The translations under genes were made by a program, and so were the position numbers. Below, in pieces: positions 26,878 to 34,968 of a stretch of DNA of 38,887 bases. The notes below the pieces were generated by a model. That model searched no databases, was not told the origin of the DNA, and worked only from the letters and a program-made list of their open reading frames with translations. The stretch lies in contig JAAEZB010000001.1 in assembly GCA_018223085.1 (NCBI GenBank), positions 1 through 38,887 of the forward strand, given 5' to 3'. Every line of letters begins with the position of its first letter. The first letter of the stretch is position 1. This stretch comes from Paracoccaceae bacterium (lineage in GTDB: Bacteria; Pseudomonadota; Alphaproteobacteria; Rhodobacterales; Rhodobacteraceae).

Positions 26878-26894
26878 TCATGACAGGTTCATGA
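26878..26894. promoter_or_regulatory. Two TCATGA sites in dyad upstream of galU
   Basis: TCATGA-CAGGT-TCATGA: two identical six-base palindromes with centres 11 bp apart, about 100-115 bp upstream of the galU ATG. The one-turn spacing suits a dimeric regulator bound on one face. No regulator is known to me for this pattern. Confidence 0.35.
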
Positions 26895-26938
26895 AAAAAC
26901 CTTCTGAAACAGCACCTGCCAAAGAAAGCGGCCAAACA

Positions 26939-26976
26939 GGCGCGGCAAAATATCACGGAACCGATTGCGCCGCGCC
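26939..26976 (-). terminator. GC-rich hairpin after the OPX gene
   Basis: Arms GGCGCGGC (26939-26946) and GCCGCGCC (26969-26976) pair perfectly over a 22-base loop, starting seven bases past the OPX stop. Only a short TGTTT follows on the minus strand, so it may be a weak terminator or mRNA-stabilising stem between the OPX gene and galU. Confidence 0.35.
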
Positions 26977-26982
26977 AAAGAC

Positions 26983-28098
26983 TCAGTCGAACGCGTTCGA
27001 CAACCCAAAGACCGCCCCGACAAGCGCCATCACCGATTGCGCTGGTTTGATGGCGGATTCTGTCGCCATAACCGTATCGCCCGGATGAATAACAAAGTTC
27101 CGCGCGCCAAAGATACCATCGGCACTCGTCATATCCATAGTGAAGACGACGTACTGTTTCTCCGGCCCTTTTCCATCGGTCCTGACCTGCGACTTGGCAT
27201 ATTCCCGCATCACCAAAAGCCCCGCCGGGTTGGCCCGCGTATCATTCACACCGCCCAGTATCGACACCGCCTCAAGCCCGGTGATCTGTTCCTTGTGGAA
27301 ATAGACAAGCTCTTCCTTGGCCGTCGCGCCCAGCGCGACAAAGAACCGGCGATCTTCCTCGATCAAAACCTGATCGCCGCCCCGCACAATGATGTTTTTG
27401 GCTGGATCGGCAAACAGTGCCGGTGCCGGAATCTCATACGTCCGCCCATTTCGGATAAGACGCACCACGGGGTTTTCGATGTTCGGGGAAATCCCCCCGC
27501 CAAGCGAAATCAAGCTCAGGATCGAGAAATTCCGGTTCGGAAGCGCCTGCGGCCCCGGCTTTGCCACCCCGGACACGAGGTCAACCGAGTTCGCAACCCC
27601 TTCCACATGCGCAAGCTGCACCTGCGCAGACGGCGCGATCTGGGCCATCTTGTCCTGAATGGCCTGACGCGCCTCGGTCGCGGTCAGTCCGGCAACCTGC
27701 ACCTGATCGACGTAAGGCACAAAAACCGTTCCGTTCGGCGAGATTTCGACACTCTCAACAGTGGTGCTGCGCTGGTCGAGCCCGGTGATGAGCGAATTTT
27801 CAGCATTGTCCCAGATCGTCAGATTGATGGTATCGCCGACCCGAAGCACATTCGACGCCGGACCCTTCTGACGCGCAAGCCACGAATAATGCCCCCGCCA
27901 GCCGGTCTGCGGCCACGATTTGATACGCTGAGCACTGTCACGTGTGACCGGCACAACCGAGATGTTTTCCGCTTCCGCCTGCGAAGCCGACCCTTTCGCG
28001 ACCTCGGTCAGGATCGGCGCACCACGCGGCAAGGCGCAAGCCGCCAAGGCACACAGCGCCATCAAAAGCCCGGCTTTCCTCGCCACGGATATCATCAT
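26983..28098 (-). CDS. Outer-membrane polysaccharide export (OPX) lipoprotein, Wza/KpsD-like
   Basis: A 371-residue secreted lipoprotein: signal peptide MMISVARKAGLLMALCALAAC, with a lipobox whose Cys20 or Cys21 region (ALAAC) would be acylated. A Poly_export domain follows (VLRVGDTINLTIWDN, VEISPNGTVFVPYVDQVQV, TATEARQAIQDKM), then two SLBB-type segments (VDLVSGVAKPGPQALPN and the one containing VALGATAKEELVYFHKE). OPX proteins form the channel for capsule or exopolysaccharide through the outer membrane. No periplasmic polysaccharide co-polymerase (KpsE/Wzc) is encoded here. A CtrA-type site lies 23-37 bp upstream of the ATG. Confidence 0.88.
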   Translation of the reverse strand: MMISVARKAGLLMALCALAACALPRGAPILTEVAKGSASQAEAENISVVPVTRDSAQRIKSWPQTGWRGHYSWLARQKGPASNVLRVGDTINLTIWDNAENSLITGLDQRSTTVESVEISPNGTVFVPYVDQVQVAGLTATEARQAIQDKMAQIAPSAQVQLAHVEGVANSVDLVSGVAKPGPQALPNRNFSILSLISLGGGISPNIENPVVRLIRNGRTYEIPAPALFADPAKNIIVRGGDQVLIEEDRRFFVALGATAKEELVYFHKEQITGLEAVSILGGVNDTRANPAGLLVMREYAKSQVRTDGKGPEKQYVVFTMDMTSADGIFGARNFVIHPGDTVMATESAIKPAQSVMALVGAVFGLSNAFD

Positions 28099-28355
28099 TC
28101 GGAAACTGCCCCCAGTATCGTTAATCGGTTCTTAATCCGAAAATGGGTAGATCGGCAATGAAATTTCGGGTTGCATCCCTTGGTTTTATTGCTGCATGTC
28201 CACTCAATCATAGGGCATTTCGCCGCGATCTGCTCTGTGTTTGGCCAAACCTCTGCCCGCCTTGGGTCTAACCGTTTTACATTTTACTCAAAATGCAGTT
28301 TTTTGCGGATGTGGAATACTCCCAGGCTGCAATATCAAACGCCAGGACCTGAATA
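28099..28355. promoter_or_regulatory. Divergent control region of the OPX and CapD-like genes
   Basis: This 257-bp gap separates the two divergent surface-polysaccharide genes and is more AT-rich than the genes. It holds the TTAA-N7-TTAA site at 28121-28135. I could not assign clear -35/-10 hexamers for either gene, and no small ORF in it looks real. Confidence 0.45.
28121..28135. promoter_or_regulatory. CtrA-type binding site (TTAA-N7-TTAA)
   Basis: TTAATCGGTTCTTAA matches the full alphaproteobacterial CtrA consensus TTAA-N7-TTAA exactly. It lies 23-37 bp upstream of the OPX start codon and about 220 bp upstream of the CapD-like gene. Position close to the OPX start would favour repression or activation of that gene. 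Confidence 0.55.
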
Positions 28356-29885
28356 ATGAGAAACAAGCTTATGAAATCCCTGAGACACTCTCAGATGAGC
28401 TTGGTGCTGGCTATTCTTGATCTGGTTTGGATTACGGCCGCCTTTGCAGCCGCAATTCTTCTTCAGCGTCACAGTTTCGTCGATACGGCGCCGCTAACAG
28501 GATATGCCTCGTATCTCCTCATCCTGCTGCCCGCTGGCATGGCCGCAACCTTTTTTATCGGCCTGCGCCCTCCCCGGCCACAGACGTTTAGCCGGTCTGA
28601 CATCGTGGATGTGACGCTCTTCGCCCTGTTTCTTGGTGGTGTCGGCCTTTTAGCGCATCTCCTACCCCTACCCCTCCCAAAGACCAGTGTTGCAACCTTT
28701 GTCGTCTTTGCGCTGTCCCTTGCCGTGTTGAGGGTCGGCGCTCGCATGGCCCTGCGTGACAAAGCAGACCTCCTTTTCAAACCCGTAGATACGACGAAAA
28801 TCTTAGGGCGCGACGCGCTTGGCGGCGACTTCCCCGCTGCCTCCGAAGCCTATCGCGACCACTGCATTCTCGTGACGGGCGCTGGCGGGTCGATCGGCTC
28901 TGAACTCTGCCGCCAATTGCTAAGCCTCAAACCAAAGCGCCTTGTCCTGCTCGATCACAGTGAATTGGCGCTCTACACGGTGCACCGCGAACTGCAGGCT
29001 CTTGATGACAGAATCGACATCCGCCCGGCGCTCGGGTCAATCGGATCACCGGAATTCGTCGAACAGGTCCTTACCGACAACAATATCGAAGTGATCTTTC
29101 ACGCGGCCGCTTACAAACATCTTCCGATGGTCGAGAACAATATCCTTGAGGGGCTGCGCAACAACGTTCTCGGCACGCGCGTCGTCGCCGAAGCGGCTCG
29201 CAACAAGGGCGTTGAGAGATTTATCCTTGTTTCCTCTGACAAGGCTGTGCGCCCAACATCGGTCATGGGCTCTTCCAAGCGCCTTGCCGAACTCGTCGTG
29301 CAGGATCTCGCCACCCGCAACAACAACACCCGCTTCTCCATGGTGCGTTTTGGCAATGTTCTGGGGTCTTCCGGTTCTGTCCTCCCTCTCTTTGAGGCCC
29401 AAATTCGCCATGGCGGCCCCCTGACCGTGACCCATCCGGACGTAACCCGCTATTTCATGACCCTGTCCGAAGCCGTGCATCTCGTGCTTATGGCCGGAAG
29501 CCTGTCGCGCGGCGGCGATGTGTTCGTCCTCGATATGGGGGTGCCTGTGTCGATCCTCAGTGTTGCGAAAAACATGATCGAAGGGGCCGGCTATCGCGTC
29601 AAAGATGCACAGAACCCCAATGGCGATATCGAAATCCGGTTTACCGGCCTGCGCCCCGGTGAAAAAATGCACGAAGAGCTTCTCATCGGAAGCGACATGC
29701 TCACCACACCACACCCCAAAATCCTGCGTGCTCAGGAAAGCTATCTTTCGGAAATCGAAATGGCGGGCGCCCTGCAAGATTTACGCCGCGCGATTGAAAC
29801 CCGTGATGAGGCGCTCGCGATGGATACCCTGACAAAATATGTCGAAAGCACCCTGCCCTCGGATAACCGCCACATCGCGGGCTAA
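28356..29885 (+). CDS. Short CapD/WbpM-type sugar-nucleotide 4,6-dehydratase
   Basis: A 509-residue membrane protein. Four hydrophobic segments lie at about residues 14-36, 47-70, 86-105 and 110-126. The catalytic SDR domain begins near 169 with VTGAGGSIGSELCRQL and carries SSDKAVRPTSVMGSSK (293-308), where Met replaces the usual catalytic Tyr, as in UDP-GlcNAc 4,6-dehydratases of the PglF/WbpM/CapD group; GLRPGEKMHEELL is another hallmark. Typical members of about 600-660 residues carry a second Rossmann-like (CoA-binding-type) domain between membrane part and catalytic domain; here it is absent, while the linker VDTTKILGRD is kept. AGGA eight bases upstream supports ATG 28356. It ends directly against the convergent epimerase gene. 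Confidence 0.88.
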   Translation: MRNKLMKSLRHSQMSLVLAILDLVWITAAFAAAILLQRHSFVDTAPLTGYASYLLILLPAGMAATFFIGLRPPRPQTFSRSDIVDVTLFALFLGGVGLLAHLLPLPLPKTSVATFVVFALSLAVLRVGARMALRDKADLLFKPVDTTKILGRDALGGDFPAASEAYRDHCILVTGAGGSIGSELCRQLLSLKPKRLVLLDHSELALYTVHRELQALDDRIDIRPALGSIGSPEFVEQVLTDNNIEVIFHAAAYKHLPMVENNILEGLRNNVLGTRVVAEAARNKGVERFILVSSDKAVRPTSVMGSSKRLAELVVQDLATRNNNTRFSMVRFGNVLGSSGSVLPLFEAQIRHGGPLTVTHPDVTRYFMTLSEAVHLVLMAGSLSRGGDVFVLDMGVPVSILSVAKNMIEGAGYRVKDAQNPNGDIEIRFTGLRPGEKMHEELLIGSDMLTTPHPKILRAQESYLSEIEMAGALQDLRRAIETRDEALAMDTLTKYVESTLPSDNRHIAG

Positions 29886-30914
29886 TCAAACGCCGTAATA
29901 GTCTCGATACCAGGCCACGAACTCTTTGACGCCTTCACTTACCGGCGTTTTCGGTCGTGCACCGGTCAGCCCTTCAAGAAGCGCGGCCGAGGCCCATGTC
30001 GCCGGAACATCGCCCGGCTGCATCGGCATGAAATTCTTCTTCGCCTCCGCACCAATCGCCGCCTCGATAGCCTCCACAAACGCCATGAGCTGCACCGGCT
30101 CGCCATTGCCAATATTGACCACGCGCCACGGCGCAACCGGACTTAGGGAATCGACCTCCAAGGAGGTCGCTTCGCGCCCTTCCGCCTGTGCCGGCACCGC
30201 CTCGATCAATCCCATGATCCCCGAAACCAGATCGTCAATATAGGTAAAGTCCCGACGCATATCGCCATGGTTATAAATGTCGATCGCATCCCCTTCGAGG
30301 ATCGCCTTGGTAAACTTGAACAATGCCATATCCGGGCGACCCCAGGGGCCATAGACGGTAAAGAACCGGAACATGGTGATCGGCAGGTGATAAAGATGCG
30401 CATAGGAATGCGCCATCGCCTCATTCGCCTTCTTCGTCGCCGCGTAGAACGACATCTGACTATCCGCCTTATCCGTCTCCGCATAAGGCATGTCCTCATT
30501 CGCCCCATAAACCGACGAGGTCGACGCAAGCAGCATATGCTGCGGCGGATAGGCCCGCGCCGCCTCCAAAAGGTCAAACGTCCCGATCAGGTTCGCTTCG
30601 ACATAAGACCGCGGCGCATCAATCGAATAGCGCACCCCGGCCTGCGCCGCGAGATGGATCACCACATCGGGCCGATGCTTTTCAAAAAGTTCCATGAGGA
30701 GACCCGGCTCCTCAAGTCGCCCGATTACCGCCGAGAACCGTTCGTTCTGGGCAAGCATCGCATGGCGCCGCTCTTTTAGCGCCACATCGTAATAATCACT
30801 CAGGCAATCCAACCCAATCACCGTCCAGCCTTCGGCCAAAAGCCGTATAGCCGTGTGATAGCCGATAAACCCGGCAGAACCGGTGACAAGGGCTGTGCGA
30901 TTGGATTGGGTCAT
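29886..30914 (-). CDS. UDP-glucuronate 4-epimerase-like SDR
   Basis: A 342-residue extended SDR of the LpsL/CapI type, which interconverts UDP-glucuronate and UDP-galacturonate. NAD site VTGSAGFIGYHTAIRLL; HLAAQAGVRYSIDAPRSYVE, split by the characteristic AQAGVRYS, is typical of UDP-GlcA epimerases; ASTSSVYGAN and FYAATKKANE carry Ser and the Tyr-x3-Lys pair; FRFFTVYGPWGRPDMA is a strong subfamily mark. GGAG six bases upstream supports ATG 30914. No UDP-glucose dehydrogenase (ugd) is in the window, so UDP-GlcA would have to come from elsewhere. Confidence 0.88.
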   Translation of the reverse strand: MTQSNRTALVTGSAGFIGYHTAIRLLAEGWTVIGLDCLSDYYDVALKERRHAMLAQNERFSAVIGRLEEPGLLMELFEKHRPDVVIHLAAQAGVRYSIDAPRSYVEANLIGTFDLLEAARAYPPQHMLLASTSSVYGANEDMPYAETDKADSQMSFYAATKKANEAMAHSYAHLYHLPITMFRFFTVYGPWGRPDMALFKFTKAILEGDAIDIYNHGDMRRDFTYIDDLVSGIMGLIEAVPAQAEGREATSLEVDSLSPVAPWRVVNIGNGEPVQLMAFVEAIEAAIGAEAKKNFMPMQPGDVPATWASAALLEGLTGARPKTPVSEGVKEFVAWYRDYYGV

Positions 30915-30994
30915 TAATATCTCCAGAAATACGCATAACGTCGATTACAAAATAAGCCTCAACCCGACCAGATCAGGCTCAGATCAAGGAAATA

Positions 30995-31795
30995 TCAGGG
31001 CGTGCCCATCTCGGCCATCATCGCCTCGATACGCGGCACGTCTTCGGGGTTGTTCAGCTCCCAGAACTGCCGTCCCCGCGCCTCGACCTCTACACAGAGA
31101 ACCTTGTGCCCGTGCTCCATGAACCGCAACTGTTCGAGCCCTTCCAGAGTCTCCAACGGCCCCGCCGTCCAGCGTGGATACGCGCCAAGCGCCGAAGGCC
31201 GATAGGCATAGACACCTACGTGATGAAACACCGGCGTTTCATCCTCATCGGCATAGGTCTCCGAAGTGAACGGGATCACTTCCTTTGAGAAATAGAGCGC
31301 ATGACGATCCTTGGTAAAGACCGCCGTTGTGCCGCCCACGCGCCCCGCCTTGCGATCCTCCAAAAACCCATTCAGCGCCCGCCCGTCACAGCGCAGAACC
31401 GGCGTCGCCACCTCCGCCATCGGATCACGGCGCAACCCTTCGACAAGGTCCTCCACGAACCACGCCGGCGTGAGCGGTGCATCACCCTGAAGGTTGACGA
31501 CAATATCAAACCCGCCCCCAAGGTTATCAAACGCCTCCGCGCACCGCTCGGTACCGTTGGCACAGGTCTCCGAGGTCATTACAACCTCGGCACCAAACCC
31601 TTCCGCAGCCTCTCGGATGCGGTCATCATCCGTCGCCACCACGACACGATCCACGCCCTTGACCTCCGAAGCCGCTTCCCACGACCTTTGGATCAGGCTC
31701 TTGACCTCTCCCGTGGCCCCCTTGAGCGTCGCAAGGGGTTTGCCGGGATAGCGTGTCGACGCATAGCGCGCCGGGATGGCAATCAGGACAGACAT
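30995..31795 (-). CDS. kdsB: CMP-Kdo synthetase KdsB
   Basis: This 266-residue cytidylyltransferase activates Kdo with CTP. The N-terminal nucleotide loop IPARYASTRYPGKPLA, the metal/ribose segments VVVATDDDRI and NLQGDAPLTP, and HHVGVYAYR are KdsB features. It is slightly longer than the usual about 250 residues. The start codon directly follows the cysQ stop (TAAATG), so the two are co-transcribed. With kdsD in this window it serves Kdo supply for LPS core and, if present, a Kdo-linked capsule (role of KpsU). Confidence 0.93.
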   Translation of the reverse strand: MSVLIAIPARYASTRYPGKPLATLKGATGEVKSLIQRSWEAASEVKGVDRVVVATDDDRIREAAEGFGAEVVMTSETCANGTERCAEAFDNLGGGFDIVVNLQGDAPLTPAWFVEDLVEGLRRDPMAEVATPVLRCDGRALNGFLEDRKAGRVGGTTAVFTKDRHALYFSKEVIPFTSETYADEDETPVFHHVGVYAYRPSALGAYPRWTAGPLETLEGLEQLRFMEHGHKVLCVEVEARGRQFWELNNPEDVPRIEAMMAEMGTP

Positions 31796-32593
31796 TTAGG
31801 CCTCTTTAAGCTCTACATTCGGCGCATAGGCGATGAAGAACGGATTGGCGAAATCTTCTTTGCCGTAAACAAGCGGTGTGTGATCGTCGAACCGCACAAC
31901 CTTGCCGCCTGCACCAAGCAGAACCGCATGTCCGGCCGCCGTATCCCATTCCATGGTCCGGCCCACGCGCGGATAAATATCCGCTTCGCCCGTCGCCACG
32001 AGACAGAACTTGAGCGACGACCCCGCGCTCTTCATATCCTTGACGGCGTATTTATTGATGTAATCATCCGTCGCCTGATCGCGATGGGATTTCGACGCCA
32101 CAACATAAAGCGCGGCATTGTCGCTCTCGGCAACGGTGATCGGCTTAACCTCGCCCACGGTATCAAGCGCGAAATCGCCGGTTTCCTCGACCGACTGACC
32201 GTCGGCTTGGGTAAAGAACATCCGGCTCTTGGCTGGCGCATACACAACGCCCCGCTGCGGAACGCCGCCCTCGACATAGGCGATGTTCACGGTGAAATCA
32301 CCACGGCGATGGATGAACTCCTTGGTGCCATCAAGCGGATCCACAATAAGGAACGTATCGCCCTTGGCCGTATGGCTCTCGGCCTGCTCTTCAGTGACAA
32401 GCATCACATCCGGAAACGCCGCCCGCAGACCCGCCGAGATGATCGCATCCGCCGCTTCGTCGGCTTCCGTAACCGGGCTGTCGTCCGACTTAACCTTCAC
32501 CTCGAAATCATCGGCATTGTAAATATCCATAATCTTTGCGCCAGCTTCGATGGCAAGGCGGCGAATAACGGGAATAAGAACGTTGTAGTCCAA
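31796..32593 (-). CDS. cysQ: 3'(2'),5'-bisphosphate nucleotidase CysQ
   Basis: CysQ hydrolyses PAP, the by-product of PAPS-dependent reactions, to AMP. The 265-residue product has the inositol-monophosphatase-like fold marks: SPVTEADEAAD, VTEEQAES, IVDPLDGTKEF with metal-binding Asp residues, and EWDTAAGHAVL. The start chosen is TTG at 32593, with GGGAGA six bases upstream, giving MDYNVLIPVIRRLA, the usual family start; ATG at 32617 has no suitable ribosome binding site and would add eight residues. Position beside kdsB and near a sulfotransferase suggests a role in PAP clearance during glycan sulfation. Confidence 0.9.
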   Translation of the reverse strand: MDYNVLIPVIRRLAIEAGAKIMDIYNADDFEVKVKSDDSPVTEADEAADAIISAGLRAAFPDVMLVTEEQAESHTAKGDTFLIVDPLDGTKEFIHRRGDFTVNIAYVEGGVPQRGVVYAPAKSRMFFTQADGQSVEETGDFALDTVGEVKPITVAESDNAALYVVASKSHRDQATDDYINKYAVKDMKSAGSSLKFCLVATGEADIYPRVGRTMEWDTAAGHAVLLGAGGKVVRFDDHTPLVYGKEDFANPFFIAYAPNVELKEA

Positions 32594-32709
32594 GAAGGAT
32601 CTCCCAAGCAGGAACATTGAAATAAAAACTCGCCCCCCTTATGCTACTGCCCTAACGGAACGGCAAGAATTCCCTGTCAAAACCCGAGCAGACAAAGGGT
32701 ACTGAGGCA

Positions 32710-33531
32710 ATGTTTCAACAAACCGCGCCCAAAACGACGCTTGCAAGTGCGCTGAATGTCGCCGAATTGATCTATCACTCGATCGTTCGCAACATCCGCA
32801 AGACACATGGCAATGCCATGCTCTCCATCCTGCGCAACATGCTGCAGGCGGTGATTTTCGTGATGGCCTTCTTCGTGATGTTTTCGGTCCTCGGGATGCG
32901 CGGCGCTGCGCTGCGTGGCGATTTTCTCCTTTATATCATGTCGGGGGTTTTCCTCTTCATGACCCATACCAAGACGCTCGGCGCCGTGGTTGGGGCCGAG
33001 GGGCCGTCTTCGCCAATGATGAAACACGCGCCGATGAACACGATCATCTCCATCGCCGCCACCGCGCTAAGCACCCTCTATATTCAGGTGCTCTCGCTCT
33101 TCGCCATTCTCTTCATCTATCATGCCGCCTGGACGCCAATCACAATTGACCAACCCATCGCCGCCTTCGGGATGCTGCTTTTGGCATGGTTTACCGGCAT
33201 CGCCATCGGCATGGTCCTGCTCGCGCTCAAACCTTGGTTCCCAACCTTCGTAGGCATCGCCAGCACGGTCTACCAGCGTGCTAATATGATCGCCTCGGGC
33301 AAGATGTTCGTCGCCAACACCATGCCGGGCTTCATGATCGCCATGTTCGATTGGAACCCGCTGTTTCACTGCATCGATCAATCCCGCGGCTATGTCTTCC
33401 TCAACTATGCCCCACGCAATTCAAGCATCGAATACCCACTCTGGTTTGGCATCATACTCCTGATGCTTGGCCTGATGGGCGAATTCTATACCCGCCGCCA
33501 TGCCTCGCTAAGCTGGAACGCCCGTCGATGA
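32710..33531 (+). CDS. ABC-2 type polysaccharide export permease, KpsM-like
   Basis: A 273-residue membrane protein with about six hydrophobic segments (AVIFVMAFFVMFSVLG, FLLYIMSGVFLFM, IISIAATALSTLYIQVLSL, LSLFAILFIYHAAW, AAFGMLLLAWFTGIAIGMVLLAL, FGIILLMLGLMGEF). The WNPLFHCIDQSRGYVFLNY stretch before the last segment is characteristic of KpsM-type exporters. It would form the inner-membrane channel for a lipid-linked polysaccharide. No ATPase (kpsT) is adjacent. The gene is followed by an SH3-domain protein with an ATGA overlap. AGGG about ten bases upstream may serve as ribosome binding site. Confidence 0.82.
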   Translation: MFQQTAPKTTLASALNVAELIYHSIVRNIRKTHGNAMLSILRNMLQAVIFVMAFFVMFSVLGMRGAALRGDFLLYIMSGVFLFMTHTKTLGAVVGAEGPSSPMMKHAPMNTIISIAATALSTLYIQVLSLFAILFIYHAAWTPITIDQPIAAFGMLLLAWFTGIAIGMVLLALKPWFPTFVGIASTVYQRANMIASGKMFVANTMPGFMIAMFDWNPLFHCIDQSRGYVFLNYAPRNSSIEYPLWFGIILLMLGLMGEFYTRRHASLSWNARR

Positions 33532-34160
33532 TCCGCCTCTTGGCTGCCCTGTTTGTGCTGTGGCCGATCTGCGTCGCTGCAGCCGACTTGCCCGCCCTGT
33601 TCAACGTCACGGACGTCGCTTCAAACGATGTCCTGAACATCCGAGAAACCCCGTCGGCCTCTTCTGCAATCATCGGCAGCTTTGCCCCGAACATGGCCGG
33701 CATTGAAGTCACCGGCCTAAGCGAAAACGGCAAGTGGGGCCGCGTGAATACCGGCGAACGCGCCGGTTGGGTCTCAATGCGGTTCATGGAGGCTGCCGCG
33801 AACGGCCATTGGGCCGATCCCAACACCAAACTAAGCTGCTTTGGAACAGAGCCGTTCTGGTCCGTGGTCCTCTCACCCACGACCAGAAGCGCGGAATACA
33901 CTCGCCCGGACGCCGCTCCCGTGACCACAGAGATCACCCAAGTTCTCATCTCTGCGCCCGGTTTTCCTCCCGCAGCTTGGATGATGTTTGAAAAGGGAGC
34001 GCTCGATTGGGTTCAGCTCAATCAAGCGTCTTGCAATGACGGCATGTCAGACCGTGAATTCGGCATTTCGGCGCAACTGGCCGTGTCTCAGCCCATGAAA
34101 GACCCGCTGACTCTGCCCAATTATGTCGTGAATGGCTGCTGCTCGGTTATCCCTCACTGA
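33528..34160 (+). CDS. Secreted SH3-domain protein with COG3650-like C-terminus
   Basis: A 210-residue protein with signal peptide MIRLLAALFVLWPICVAAADL, a bacterial SH3 domain at about 25-85 (VLNIRETPSASSAIIGSF, GWVSMRFME) and a C-terminal part opening with SCFGTEPFWSVVLSP, which I associate with the COG3650 group of envelope proteins of unknown function. The protein is likely periplasmic. ATG at 33528 overlaps the permease stop by four bases, so the two are coupled. The 3' end overlaps the convergent alkB by 14 bp. Whether it serves polysaccharide export is only suggested by position. Confidence 0.82.
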   Translation: MIRLLAALFVLWPICVAAADLPALFNVTDVASNDVLNIRETPSASSAIIGSFAPNMAGIEVTGLSENGKWGRVNTGERAGWVSMRFMEAAANGHWADPNTKLSCFGTEPFWSVVLSPTTRSAEYTRPDAAPVTTEITQVLISAPGFPPAAWMMFEKGALDWVQLNQASCNDGMSDREFGISAQLAVSQPMKDPLTLPNYVVNGCCSVIPH

Positions 34161-34758
34161 CCGCCCGCAACGTCACGTTGATCCGCCCGCCCTTGGGCAA
34201 AAGGCGCGACGATCCAAACCGGATGCGATCCACTCCGTGATAGGCAAGCCGCGCCGCGCCCCCCATCACAACAACATCCCCGGAGTCGAGCCAGAGCGAC
34301 TCCGTCTTACCGCCCTTTTCCACATTCCCCATCCGGAAAAGCCCGCTATCCCCAAGCGACAGAGATACCACCGGCCATGTGAAATCGCCCTCGTCCTTAT
34401 CCTGATGCATCCCCATCCGCGCCCCCTCGCCGTAGTAATTGACGAGACAGCTATCCGGCAGCCGCACCTCGCCAACCAATGCGCGCCAAATATCAAGGAT
34501 CGCCTCGGGAATTTCCGGCCAATCCATCCCCTCTGGATGGCGCGGCTCATAGCGATAGCCTCGCCGGTCCGTGACCCAGCCAACCCGCCCCGCCGAAGTC
34601 ATCCGAACCGACATCTTCTGCCCTCGCGCGGTCTCGGGCGCAAAGAACGGCGCTGCCTGCGCGATCCCTCTCAGAGAGGTGACGATCTCCACCTGCGCCG
34701 CCGGCGTGACATACCCCTTGTGGACAAGAAACCCCCTGATGTTGAGCGGCTGCACCAT
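34147..34758 (-). CDS. alkB: DNA alkylation repair dioxygenase AlkB
   Basis: A 203-residue Fe(II)/2-oxoglutarate-dependent dioxygenase that removes 1-methyladenine and 3-methylcytosine lesions by oxidative demethylation. Metal triad: His118 and Asp120 in MGMHQDKDE, His174 in AYHGVDR; 2-oxoglutarate Arg residues in GGRINVTLR (192 and 198); NYYGEGARMG is an AlkB signature. ATG at 34758 with AAAAGGGG about nine bases upstream was chosen; the open frame continues upstream without stop across the dnaK antisense strand, but this is a mirror of dnaK. It is divergent from dnaK over 210 bp. Confidence 0.93.
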   Translation of the reverse strand: MVQPLNIRGFLVHKGYVTPAAQVEIVTSLRGIAQAAPFFAPETARGQKMSVRMTSAGRVGWVTDRRGYRYEPRHPEGMDWPEIPEAILDIWRALVGEVRLPDSCLVNYYGEGARMGMHQDKDEGDFTWPVVSLSLGDSGLFRMGNVEKGGKTESLWLDSGDVVVMGGAARLAYHGVDRIRFGSSRLLPKGGRINVTLRAVSEG

Positions 34759-34830
34759 GCAGTTTGCCCCTTTTCCGAACCAACCTGTGGAAAAACCTTC
34801 CGATTCTTCACATTCCCGCGAACACAGATG

Positions 34831-34860
34831 CTTGCAGGCGCTTTTCCCCCTCCCTATATA
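34831..34860 (+). promoter_or_regulatory. dnaKp: RpoH (heat-shock sigma) promoter of dnaK
   Basis: CTTG at 34831-34834 and CCTATATA at 34853-34860 with an 18-base spacer fit the alphaproteobacterial RpoH consensus CTTG-N17-CYTATNTNNG, off by one in spacing and by the final G. It would start transcription about 100 bases before dnaK. No CIRCE repeat was seen. Confidence 0.6.
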
Positions 34861-34968
34861 CCCTGCGAAGCGCGGCTGACGAGTGTTGGTCGCAATCGGA
34901 ATCGGGACCCGGATGCCATAACGGGTTCGCGTCCCGGAACATCGCCTTAATTGAGAAGGGATATGCAA

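Noticed and set aside
26891-28161. Plus-strand frames opposite the OPX gene and in its 3' flank
   Set aside because: The minus-strand protein has a lipobox and clear Poly_export/SLBB motifs; the plus-strand frames have none and lack ribosome sites.
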